NCBI RefSeq assembly: GCF_026210795.1
Contig: NC_089452.1
Location: 1,798,001-1,862,000 of the forward strand
Source of the DNA: Rhizophagus irregularis
Lineage: Eukaryota; Glomeromycota; Glomeromycetes; Glomerales; Glomeraceae
DNA length: 64,000 nucleotides
Reading direction: 5' to 3'
Under the pieces are notes generated by a model that saw nothing but the letters and a program-made list of their open reading frames with translations, searched no databases and was not told the DNA's origin. A program made the translations under genes and the position numbers. Shown here in pieces: positions 10,687 to 21,637 of this stretch (position 1 is its first letter; every line of letters starts with the position of its first letter).

Positions 10687-12822
10687 CTATACAAAATATA
10701 TCTGTTTTACCATTTGTTTAATACTCTTCTTTTGAATATATAATAAACTTAATTCAATCAATTTAATCTGAGCGTGTTTATGTCCTTGTTCAGCAGCTTT
10801 TTTATACCAATAAATCGCTTGATTTATATCCTTTTCAACTTCATGTCCAATTTCATACATAAGAGCAAGATAATATTGGGCCAATTCGTTTCCTAAATTT
10901 GCTGCTTTTTGGAACAATGCAAATGCCTTTTTATGATCAGAAACAGTTCCAATTCCCCTTAAATAACAATGCCCTAAATTACATATTCCATTCGTATTTC
11001 CTAAATTTGCTGCTTCTTGAAATAATTCGACTGATTTTTTAAGATTAACTAAAGTTCCAACTCCATAAAAATAACAATATCCTAAATTACTTATTCCACG
11101 TGGATTTCCTAATTTTGCAGCCTCTTGATATAATTCAAATGCCTTATTTTTATTAACAATAGTTCCAATTCCATATAAATAACAATTTCCTAAACTAGTT
11201 ACTCCAAATTCATTTCCTAAATTTGCTGCAATTTGATATAATTCAAATGCTTTTTCTTTATCAATACCAATTTCAATTCCATATTGATTAAACAATCCAA
11301 GTAAAAAAATAGAATTTACATCATTCTGATTATCTAATAGCCAATAATAAATTTCTTGTGAAGTTATATTATGAGAATTAAAATAATAATAAGCTTCAAT
11401 TTTTTTCTTTCCGATTTCTACTTTTTCAAGACAATGAATAATTTCATTAACAGATGAACCAAAGTTATTCATATTTGATGAAATTGAAGGTTCTATTTCG
11501 TTGGTATTTATCTTATTAAAATTTTGAAGAATTTGAGACGTTTCCCCATGTAATAAATTATCATTTGATTTAAGCTGCTGTTCACTTGATAATTTCATAA
11601 TAATAACTGTATTTAATTTAGTAACAACCTGATTGATAGTTGGACGATTTTCTGGTTTGTCATTCCAACAATCTAAATAAAAAATCAATTAAATATACCA
11701 ATTAAACCAATTATCATTACGAAATTATAATTAAAATTTGATTGTATTTACCAGTATAAGTCATTACATAATCATCAGGCGTGTTAGGAATAGGCGTCTC
11801 TCTAAGACCTTGTAAAATTTTCATAGCCAAATCAACATCATAAGATTCATTACAGAAAGGTGGCCGTCCGCTAGAAATTTCCCATAAGAGTATGCCAATA
11901 CTATAAATGTCACTCTTTTTATTTAATGAATATTGATATTGATTGTTGCTATCACTTTTTTTATTAAATATTTGTGGATCAACATAAGCAACCATTTCAA
12001 ATAATTTTGATTGATTATCGTAAGATTCTTTAATCCTTTTTGACAAACCAAAATCAGATAATTTAATAGTATTTTTATGAACTAAAATATCGTTGGAATT
12101 CTGTTATTATAAAACAATGATTATGTTAAGTACGTATAATTTAATAAAATGATAATAGATAAATAACCTACCAAATCACGATGAACGATTTCTTGATCGT
12201 GTAAGTATGATATAGCGTTAGTTAATTGAAATGCCAAATCTAATTTATCATTCCAAGAGAGTTCTTCAAAGCGTTCGTTTAAATAGCTTCGAAGAGTGCC
12301 ACTATCAGCATATTCCAACACTAGCAAATATTTTTTCGAATTATCGCTTTGATTTTCTTTTGAAAAAAAAAAAATTATTTTTGATTAATTTTATATAAAT
12401 AATGTTTAAAATAATTATTTTACCTGTTGTTGTAATACCATAAAAGCGAATAATATTTTCATGAAAATCCATTTCATGCTGAAGTTTAATCTAAAACATA
12501 AATAGAATGGTATATTACTACTAGGAACGTAATGTTAAAATAGTAATGAAAACATCATTCATTTATTTATTATAATTACTTCGTTGACAATTTCTTTAGC
12601 CATGCCGTTGAAATTAAAGAAAGATTTTAATGCCAAAAAATTATGAGAACTTTTCCAGTTTGCACGATAGACCTTTCCAAACCTTCCAGTACCAATTTCT
12701 TGAATATTGTTAAAATGTTTGTAATCGTAATATCTAATTTGATTTTTCGCAATAGATTCTTCAATCCAATAAATCCATTCATTTGAATTACCAATAACTT
12801 TAAATTCGGTGTTATAAGACAT
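10687..12822 (-). CDS. Protein kinase with C-terminal Sel1 repeats (five exons)
   Basis: Exons 12580-12822, 12424-12490, 12172-12356, 11752-12100 and 10687-11672 join with GT-AG introns of 71-89 nt to give 609 residues in one frame. The kinase domain shows the glycine loop GTGRFGKVY, the lysine in 'LALKSF', the catalytic loop HRDL-NSNDIL, the DFG in 'LSDFGLSK', and 'SDIYSIGILLWEISSGRPPF'. The usual APE is replaced by 'YVDPQ'. This is tyrosine-kinase-like (TKL) fungal type. After a linker, about five Sel1-like repeats follow (pattern LGNCYLYGIGT...KAFELYQEAAKLGN), usually a protein-interaction scaffold. All catalytic residues are present, so activity is likely. Such kinases are greatly expanded in Rhizophagus; the substrate is unknown. 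Confidence 0.9.
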
Positions 12823-12880
12823 TGTAAATGTAAATACGAAATCGTGGAAGTTAAATTTTTGTACAATTTAACATATCCAT

Positions 12881-12890
12881 TCTATTTATA
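12881..12890 (-). promoter_or_regulatory. TATA box of the Sel1-repeat kinase
   Basis: The minus strand reads TATAAATAGA about 60 nt upstream of the ATG at 12822. This is a good match to a TATA element at a usual distance for a short fungal leader. Confidence 0.5.
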
Positions 12891-13021
12891 AAAAATGGCG
12901 TGAGACACTTGATCGTCGGCTGGGGCGTTGGACTATGAAATTTAGTCTAAATTAAGCCTATTACATATGTTTGTGAGACATTAGGCTGATATTGTACGTG
13001 TCGATCATGAGATTAAAAGCA

Positions 13022-13364
13022 CCAATCCGAGGATCGACGGATGGACGATTATACATAAGTCAAGATTTTTTTTTGAGATATCTTCGGATTCTACTCTAAT
13101 GCGCAATATAGTAAAATTAAAATCCGGTTCAATTATAAAATGGACAAGAAATTCAACTCGGATCGAAAATCCATCCGATCGGATGAAAAATTCAATCCGA
13201 ATAGAATTTCTCTTTTTTTTTATTATTATTAACAAAACTCTATAAATTTACTACATTGTGTATTGAGATATGGACTTAGTGTATCCAAAAAAAAATCCTT
13301 ACCTTTATTGATTAAATCCACATGCAAATTGCCAAAATATCCCATTCGTCGATCCTCGGATTGG
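13022..13364. repeat. MITE-like element with 23-bp inverted repeats
   Basis: The left arm at 13022-13044 (core AATCCGAGGATCGACG) and the right arm at 13342-13364 are complementary with one mismatch. The interior holds further GATCGGAT-type palindromic words. No coding capacity. The superfamily is not determined. Confidence 0.6.
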
Positions 13365-14790
13365 AACTCTACTTCAATTCGCTATGATATGTTTGGCAAC
13401 GACTTTATTTGCAATCCAATCCTTATTAGTAGATTGGTAACATTAATTATATTAAAAAAACTATTCGTAAATCATGTGATAAAGTAAAAATAGCTGCCTA
13501 TATCAAACAAAAAACAAATTTATCATCTTTTATAAAATAATTTAATACATGACATAGTAATGTCTGATTTAAATATTCTCAAAAGAAGTTATACAGTGTA
13601 AAGTGATATTCTCAGAAGCTTGTTTATAAAATTTATATATATTTTTCAAAGATTATTCCATTGAAATAATAAATAAAATTTTGAAATTCCTAATTAACTA
13701 GACGTAATTTATATTATACTATCAATTCGAAGTTTTGGTTTATAATATACTATATAATAATAAAATTTTCTTTTAAGCGAACTCTCGGTTGATATATTGT
13801 AAATTGGTAAAATTATTTTATCAAATAGTATAATCAATATAATTTCTTTTATCGGTAGTTCAACTGTTCAAGTGTAAATTATGTTAGAAATCGGCATAAA
13901 ATTTTTAAGAAATCTGTAGATATTTGACGAATAGAGCAGCATTATGAAAATTTCAAATATAATATTTTACAAATAGTAAAACATAGTGAGGTCAATTAAT
14001 TTCATACTTTCGCAAATTTTGCCTATTATCCAATTCTTAGTTGCAAGATAAGTTTAATATATAATTATTGTATATTCATATATACTTTCAAGTGATTAAA
14101 ATTAAATAAAGCTAATCACATGATTATCAAATTATTGATTCTAGGCAAAGAAAATAGTTAAAAAATGGTTTCTAAAGGATCAACACAAATGTCAGCCAAC
14201 ATATTACCAACGCTATCGAACAAATGCATATAGAAGAATATGAAATGATTAATAAGGTAATGTCCATAAATGTTCCTTCTCTTTATAATGTGATAAACCC
14301 AAAATTTTATCGTTTCACTTTGAAAAATAACTTCCAAACAAAACCTTGAATTCAATATATACGAAATTCAGAAATACCTTTAAAAAATTAAAAGGTTATA
14401 CTGGATCTGAAAAACTACAGGTTATCAAATATTTCATGTTTTACGGCTAAAACAAAATATATATCAACATGCTCTTTATTAAATATGATTAACAGAATTT
14501 ATTTAAACAGTTTTTTCTAATACATACATCGTTCAATAAGTGTATATATTTTAATCACCAAATTTTAATACTTTCAGATATTAACACCGAAAGATATTAT
14601 CACTTTGTATAACATCCTTTCACTTTTTATTATTGTTAATTATTCTAGAAACAAATCGCCGTTAAACACATAATGAGTAAAATCTGTCGATCAATTAACT
14701 GTCATAGTATAAATGTCACTCCTGTCACACATAAGCTACGGCGTTGTTTACTAAACAAATGTTTTGTACGAAACTTCAATTTTTGAAAGA
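13365..14790. other. AT-rich intergenic region, no gene seen
   Basis: Only short AT-rich frames without recognisable features are present. Confidence 0.5.
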
Positions 14791-14853
14791 AAAATGGAAA
14801 CCCTTACTTTCTCACGGATTCTTTTCTTTTTTTCTTTTTATAATATAATTAAA

Positions 14854-15249
14854 ATGGGCGTAGATGACTATGAAAATAATCCTACTGAAGCTGAATTTAT
14901 TAATCTAGTAAAAGATAAATATTGTTCGTATTGTGATAAACCCTTTTCTGAAGAATTATGGTGTAAAGAATGTGACCCATTTAAATTGATAGAAGGATGG
15001 ACCAGTGGAAATCCAAATGTTGATAAGTTTATAAAAAATATAATATATAATGTAAGAAATGTGTATTATAATGGATTATTTGAACGGGTACCATTCAATA
15101 GATTTACAGACATAAAAGAAATTGGTGAAGGTGAATTCGCCAAAATATACTCTGCAACATGGATAGATGGTGTATCTAAATATTATGTAGATGATGATGG
15201 AAATTGGAAAAAAGAAGATTCTGTACCTATGAAAGTTGCTTTAAAATAA
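14854..15249 (+). pseudogene. Truncated ribbon-kinase (N-terminal part only)
   Basis: The frame from the ATG at 14854 matches the start of the intact kinase at 46203: a Cys-pair ribbon (YCSYC, then WCKECDP), the motif GWTSGNPNVDKFI, a linker, and the glycine loop GEGEFAKIY. It ends at a TAA directly after the ATP-binding lysine (KVALK), so the rest of the kinase domain is missing, and nothing homologous follows. It is either a dead truncated copy or a small ribbon protein. An upstream in-frame ATG at 14794 would add a hydrophobic stretch not seen in the paralogue. Confidence 0.7.
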
Positions 15250-15729
15250 TGATAGTGGACATTTAGCAGTAAATCTTCAAGAGTTTCTCTTATTATTTGC
15301 GTGTGTTTATACATGTGTTATTATAATCTATTGTAGTGCTTAGATATTTATAATTATTATTTATTTGTAGTCTTGCTTCTATTGTATTGATATTTTCTTG
15401 ACTTATAAGTAAAAATATAAAGTTCACAGCGTAGTACAGATTTTAACATCTAAAAATCTCATATTCGTAAGCTGTTAACGAAGATTTTTTTGCGAAATAA
15501 ATTTTATTATAAGACAATTTGATATTGGCTTTCATGAATAAGCAATTTCATCACTATCCATGCCACTTTATTGAAAGATGAATGACTTTATGTTTCACGG
15601 TTTATTTCATTTTTCCATCTTGGCTCAGATTTCCAATTCAATTTCTTCTTTTAACTTTTCCTTTAATTCTACTTTGGTAATTTGCACGGCTAGCTTTGAC
15701 TTATTAGGGCTCTGATCTGCTCAATTTGG
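15250..15729. other. No gene seen
   Basis: AT-rich sequence between the truncated kinase and the hAT-like MITE. No kinase remainder or other ORF is visible. Confidence 0.45.
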
Positions 15730-16154
15730 TAGAGCTGCGACCCGTTACCCGTTTACCCGGATACAATCCGGGTATACTCGAGTATTTATGAATATCCACA
15801 TATACCCGAATATTACCCGGGGTAATTACTCCAACCGAAAATTAATTTTGCCAAGTTAAGATGTCTCAAGCCAGAACTTTAATGCCGGCACCTTTAACAA
15901 CGCTTGTTTGATAATTTTTATTTTTCAAAGTTTAAACAATATCAATGTTTTTTAAATTAAATAAATATCTTAATTTATATATTTATTGAGAAAAAGAATT
16001 GATATTATCCGGTAATACCCGGATATTACTCGAGTCATATCTGATAAAAAGGTAAACGGGTACAAACGGGTAATACCCGCTATGGAGTCGGGTAATACTT
16101 TTTTTTGAATTGGGTATGATCCGGAACCAGAAATTTTGACGGGTCGCAGCTCTA
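15730..16154. mobile_element. Non-autonomous hAT-like element (MITE)
   Basis: The terminal inverted repeats TAGAGCTGCGACCCGT and ACGGGTCGCAGCTCTA bound a 425-bp element. Flanking octamers CAATTTGG and CAATTTAG agree at 7 of 8 positions, as expected for the 8-bp target duplication of hAT transposons. The ends are unusually GC-rich for this window, and the interior has several ACCCG/CGGGT words able to pair with each other. No ORF. Confidence 0.7.
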
Positions 16155-16827
16155 CAATTTAGTTTAGTTTAGCTAAGCGCCTAAGCCATTTTTTTTATTT
16201 GAAATATAATAAACTGTAACGGCAAAAATAAAAGTATAAAAGTAAAAAAAAAAATTAATTATTCATTCATGGCAAAGGCTCTGGAATTAATATTATGACT
16301 ACTTTTAGTTTTATATAGCAGTTATCCATTGCTTCTTACCGGGAGTTCAGGATCAATGGGATCAATGGACTTAAAGCATGTAATAAATTATGCACAAATA
16401 ATGAAATTTATCATCAATAAAAATAATCAACACACATGAAACGAACCTAATGACCAAATTATTTTAGCGATGAATATACAATATTAAAATATTTCAAGTC
16501 TGAAAGAAAAATGTCATCTTGAATAGTTTTCATGAATAGTATAAATGTATTATTGTCAAGTTTATTTATTGATACGAAACATTCTATTACTGATTACATG
16601 AAAGATGGGACGATCCTGGGTAACACAATTCTGAAAACATCGATAAAAAAAGGGTAAACGTTGATCAGCTCATGCTTTTTTTTTAAACTTGACATTTCAA
16701 AAGTCGAAATGTCTTCAAACAAAACGTTGGGTGTAACGTTTTGTTTTTATTTTTTCTTTTTTTAGACGGTAATTATTTGGTAAAATTAATATAATTATAG
16801 TTTTTTTATTATTATAACAAACTTTAA

Positions 16828-17012
16828 AACAAATTTCACTTACTGAAATCCCAAGTCCGAACTCCAAAAGAACCGATTAAAAAAATGAAGGAAACCGAAC
16901 TGTTAGTAGTGTCTCGAACTTTTATTAACAGTTTATTTCTTTTCTTTCTTATGCGCTTCTTCCGGTCTCTTTGGAGTTTGGACTTGGATCTCGGTAAGTG
17001 AAAATTTTTTTT
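16828..17012. repeat. Inverted duplication of an exon/5' splice-site segment
   Basis: The block at about 16838-16880 (TTCACTTACTGAAATCC, then AAGTCCGAACTCCAAA) is the reverse complement, with a few mismatches, of about 16965-17005, where the plus strand reads TTTGGAGTTTGGACTTGGAT then TCG and a GTAAGTGAA donor. Between the arms, AACTGTTA and TAACAGTT form an inner pair. A transcript would fold into a long hairpin. Confidence 0.55.
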
Positions 17013-18646
17013 TTAACGAATTTGTCTAATAATTTATCTTTTTTTTTCTTTTGTAGACGGCCAGTTCTTTGTAATATTTGGAAACGTGGGATGTTTTGGT
17101 AGGAGAGGTTATCATTTTTAACTATTCTTTGATGAAACGTTTACCAACGTTTCATTTTTTTTTAAGCGACTTATTCTTCAGGATCTTTGGACGTGTGGGT
17201 CGTGGTGTGTGTTTTTTATTTCCTTTAAATATTTTTATTTTAACAAAAATATTAACTAATGATTTTGTTTTTTATTCTTTTTTTAGGCGGCTATTCGGCT
17301 CCTTTTTGGTTGATTTTTTTAATCTTTTAAACGAAGAAAAGGAGGTTTAAGAACTTAAAATTCTGCGGCTCATTTTATCAGTAAAATGACCGAGCGGAAA
17401 GATTTACGGAGTGTTTGAAGTGTCTGGAAAGTATCCAATAGCGGCTTGAATACTCTCCCTCTCGTTATCCAGTTTCTAATTGGAGTAAGAAAAACTTGAA
17501 TGGAGTGGTTTATAATCAACCCGAAGGAAAAACGTTCAGCAGCTGATTGGAAAAAATACAAATCCTTCTCGAAAAAGTAAATTAGTAAGGAAGAAAAGAA
17601 TTCGACCAAATTAAAGCAAGAGCTCTAATTGTCAATGTTTCTTGATTCGGTTGGTGGGTTTTTTACTTTTTTTTTTAATTTACTGTAACGAAAACGTATA
17701 TTAATATTTTGATTTGTTTCCTTTTGAAAATGTAGACTTCCGAATAATAAAAAATCATTTATTCTGTTATTAAAAATTTGCTTCCAATATTACAGTGTGT
17801 ATCGCTCAATTTTTTACTATCTAACTTATTTTACATCATCATAATCAATTTCATTGGGAAGGTAAAGCGATTCATTATTTTAATTCGTCTTTTAATTTTT
17901 TTTTATTTGGACGTAATATTGAAACATTCCCTTTGTTTTACGCCCAAATAGAACTGCATGATTGTTAAATATTTTCTTATAAAAATACTCTGAAAATTCC
18001 TAGAGAAATGGCAAAAATATTTTTTTTTACAAAAAAAAAACAAAAGAACTCAAAAAGAATCAATAAATTAAATTCATATAAAAGTTCATTCTCATAATTC
18101 TTCCTTGATTTATTCCTTAATTCCTATTACTTTTCACTTTAACCTTAACCCAATCTCTTAATATCATAATATTCTTCAACCAATCTCCACCATTTATTTT
18201 CATCTCGAAATATTTTAAATCTCAAAATTTTTTTTACACGTTAGAATTATTTCTCAAAATTATAATAGTTATAAAATCACATATTATTTATTATTGCTCA
18301 TAATACACCTTATTTTTATGTTCTTTTATCCATAATCAAAACAATTCAAATAAACAAAGTATTTGAATATTGAATCAAAAAAAAAAAAGATGTTTTTTTT
18401 TAGACGGTCTAGACGAGTGGGATTTAGGTATAAAATCGACTGTTTTTGTTTTTTGTTTTTCAATTCATTTATTTTAAATAAACGTTTATTAATGTTTCAT
18501 TTTTCTTTCTTTTGTAGGCAGATCTGGACGAATGGGATTTCAGTATAATCGACCATTTTTTATTGATGGGACGACTGGGACGTTTATTACTGTTTATTCC
18601 TGTTAACAATTTTATTAATATGAAAAACAAAGTTTCATAATTATTC

Positions 18647-18702
18647 TTAATCCCTAATCCCTAATCCCTAATCCCTAATCCTTAATCCTTAATCCCTAAT
18701 CC
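18647..18702. repeat. 7-bp minisatellite (TAATCCC)n
   Basis: About eight direct copies of TAATCCC, some with TAATCCT. The complement ATTAGGG is close to the fungal telomere unit TTAGGG but has an extra base. A degenerate patch rich in TTAGG lies at about 19553-19640. Confidence 0.7.
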
Positions 18703-20345
18703 GTGGATGGGAAATTTTTCAACAAATAAAAGTGTAGCAAAATATGCTGCCCGAATGGAAAGTACTCGTGCCAGCGTACAAAATCTATTCTAAATTTGCC
18801 GGATTTTCCGAAAGATTCCTTGTAAAACCAGAAAGATTTTAGATTCCAGAAATTTTTTTGAATATGGTATATTAGATTTCTGGGAAATTTTATTAGTACC
18901 GGAATATATTCAGTGAATATACTTTTTTTTTTTAAGCAAATCCGGAATTTTCAATTTATTCCGGATTTTTCCGGTATTTTCTTAGAGATTTTTTACACGC
19001 TGACGCTATTCTACCTATTGTTGAAATTAAAGAAATTCCTGATATAGTTAGAAATAGCTACTTATTAATGACATTAAAGAAATTCCTGATATAGTTAGAA
19101 ATGGTTTCACTTTTTCTGATGGGTACCCTATAAAAAATTTTTCAGAAAAATTATCACGTGTCTGAGTTTCTTCGGAATAAAAACTAGAAAAATGATGGGA
19201 ATATTCATTTGCTGATCAAACAATATTCATCTAGTACTATATACCACTTGGATTTCATCTAGTACTATTGTTTATTTTTTTCTCTATGCTCTTGGGTCTC
19301 AAGTCTTTAATATTTCGGATGTAAGTAACTAATTTTTGATACATGTATATATTTTTTAATTTTCTTTAATGAAATGTTTAACGTTTCTTTTCTTTGCATT
19401 TTTTAGGTTTCTATAGCGACATCTTGAGGTATTGCTTTAGTTGAGGATTTAGGAAATTATCTGCTTGAAACAGGATTTCTCTATTCCCTCACGACTTATA
19501 CTAAGCCGGGTTTAGTTAAACTTTGATTACAGACTTAGGTAACATACATTTTTTTAGGGTTAGGAATTTAGGAATTTAGAATTGGAGATTAGAATTAGGG
19601 TTAGGAAATTATGGTTAGGGGATTAGAATTAGTGTTAGGATTAGAATTTCTTTGTCTTCCAAATTTTTTATATAATGAAATGTCACTGACATTTCTTTTT
19701 ATTTTGTAGGACCTTGCTTTCTTGAACAATATTAAAAATATTTCAAAAGTATTTATTTTGAAATATTTTGTTTATTTTTCTAAGTTCTGACGAACATTTA
19801 TTAATGTTCCATTTATTTTTTTTTTTTAGGTTCGAATTCTTGGATGAACTGATCAAAATCATTCATCTGATGCATCCAGCGAGCAGGAAGTTATCAGATA
19901 CACAGAGAAATTAGCCCGGATATTCGGACTAAACGAGCAAAATGCAGAAGTGTATAGTGCGCTTTCCGGTGAAAATTGGGTACTAAAGAAATAATTGGAA
20001 GATTATCATTCCCAACATAACACTTTAGAAAAGAGGATAAAAAGATTGTAGAGAATGAACGAAATCGTAAGTTCACCAGACTTTATTTGGTTAAATTAAA
20101 GAAATATTTTTGTTAATGTCTATTTTTTTTATAAAAATACCGGTCAACAGGGCTTCGTGGACGAGTTTCAGATGTAATAAAACTTTCAAAATTTTCTTTA
20201 TGTCTTTAATGACTCTGGCTTTCTAGGGTACGCATATTGTTAAGAAACGTACTAACGTTTCTTTTTGCTTTCTTTTGTAGGTTTCAATGGACATAAAATC
20301 GGTAATGATGGAATGGGCAAAACAATTACATAATATTTCAAGAAA

Positions 20346-20936
20346 GATTATCAAAAAATAGTTATTTAAATGATAAATTGGTGCATTTTGCTAAAAATAA
20401 AATTACCAATAAATTTAAAAATATCATTTTTATTAATTTGTTACTTCATTGTTATAATTATCTAACATTTTTAACACAATTTTAGTTAATGCTAGTGTAG
20501 TATTAGTGTATTAAATGACGCCATCTTATCATTTATTAGTAAATGTGGAATTTCTCCATTTTTAAAAATTTTCCTTATAAATTGTGCAATAATGACTACC
20601 CGTTTAATTTAGAGCTCGCTCATGATGATGAGGAAAAAAGAATTATACAAATTATTTATTTTAAATGTACAAAGCTTAAATATTTTACAATTAGAAAATT
20701 TATAAATAAATTCAAGTGATATATATAATTGAGATAATTGAGATAATTGAGATAAATTATTTAAAGTATCATCATCATCAATTAATTTTATTTATCTCAT
20801 GTTTACTAATTGGTCGCCAGTGATTTTTTTGATGATATATTTATGCCTGTAATTTTTCTGATTTTTCATGCTCACATGTTGTTATAGTTTATTTATACCT
20901 TTCCCACTCTTACGTTAGTCTCCATGAGATAAAAGA
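20346..20936. other. No gene seen
   Basis: AT-rich sequence with a small gataattga repeat near 20730-20755. No supported feature. Confidence 0.45.
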
Positions 20937-21011
20937 GTTATTTCACGTGTCGCATAAATATCATGATTTTCGTGGCTGCGCCGTGAAAATCATGACTCCC
21001 CGTGAAATAAC
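20937..21011. repeat. Nested perfect foldback
   Basis: The outer arms GTTATTTCACG (20937-20947) and CGTGAAATAAC (21001-21011) enclose inner arms TCATGATTTTC (20961-20971) and GAAAATCATGA (20985-20995). All four arms are perfect. The 75-bp unit could be a tiny foldback element or a structured RNA or terminator-like site; nothing in the context decides. Confidence 0.6.
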
Positions 21012-21637
21012 TATTACTTAAATTTAAATTTCTTATTCTTTAAAAAAAAAAATGGTTTGGAAAGAATGTTTGAAAATTCAAAATTCAAAATTATTTTACT
21101 CAAAATTATAAAAACTAAAAGGTGTAATCATGAAATATGATAACGTAAACCTTTTACAGAAATCTCAAAAAATTCAAACATCTCATTTTGATAACAAAAT
21201 GTTATCAAATGATTTTTTGATATCATTCGATATTTTATATAATAAATATTATCTTAATGATATCGTTAACAATAACAAGATATCATTTTGGTATGATTTT
21301 GAAAATCATTTTGATATCGTAACAGTATATCAAATACAATATTGTTTTGATATTTAAATTATATTGTCTAAAATTATAAGGTTAATACTTATTTAGTATT
21401 TAAAATTATTTCAATTTCAAATTAACTAACGCATTTTGTCACGTTGATGAAGATCATTCTATCGGAAAAAATATAGTCCGATAAAAACGGTCAGACCGTC
21501 GGAGCAACTTCACATTTGGTTAAGGTATAAACCATTGTTTAAAAGATATAAATAAATGTAAAATATTTTCGTTTTCGTAAAATAAATTTCGAAAATAAAC
21601 TAATAAAATTTAGTAAATTAACTAGAAAAAATTGAAA

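Larger units (their letters stand above)
16688..20345 (+). other. Long array of intron-like units with branch-point hairpins
   Basis: At least nine pyrimidine-rich TAG sites occur on the plus strand, several just after a palindrome. Examples are AAAACGTTGGGTGTAACGTTTT at about 16719, GAAACGTTTACCAACGTTTC at about 17132, GAAATGTCACTGACATTTC at about 19679, GAACATTTATTAATGTTC at about 19794, and GAAACGTACTAACGTTTC at about 20245. The short segments between a TAG and the next GT are mostly 14-40 nt; one example is 18399-18421, followed by GTATAAA. Two units (about 18399-18443 and 18517-18555) are near duplicates. No long ORF links them. They resemble the units at 7566-8184 on the other strand. 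Transcription is not shown. Confidence 0.45.

Noticed and set aside
17078-17350. 90-codon plus-strand ORF
   Set aside because: It runs across predicted hairpin, pyrimidine tract and TAG sites of the intron-like array and is Phe/Leu-rich by composition only.
18647-18702. True chromosome end
   Set aside because: The unit is a 7-mer (TAATCCC) with unrelated sequence on both sides; at most an interstitial relic.
21130-21357. 75-codon ORF upstream of the ubiquitin-like/ART gene
   Set aside because: Made of repeated GATATC/ATTTTGATA words; low complexity, no family resemblance.
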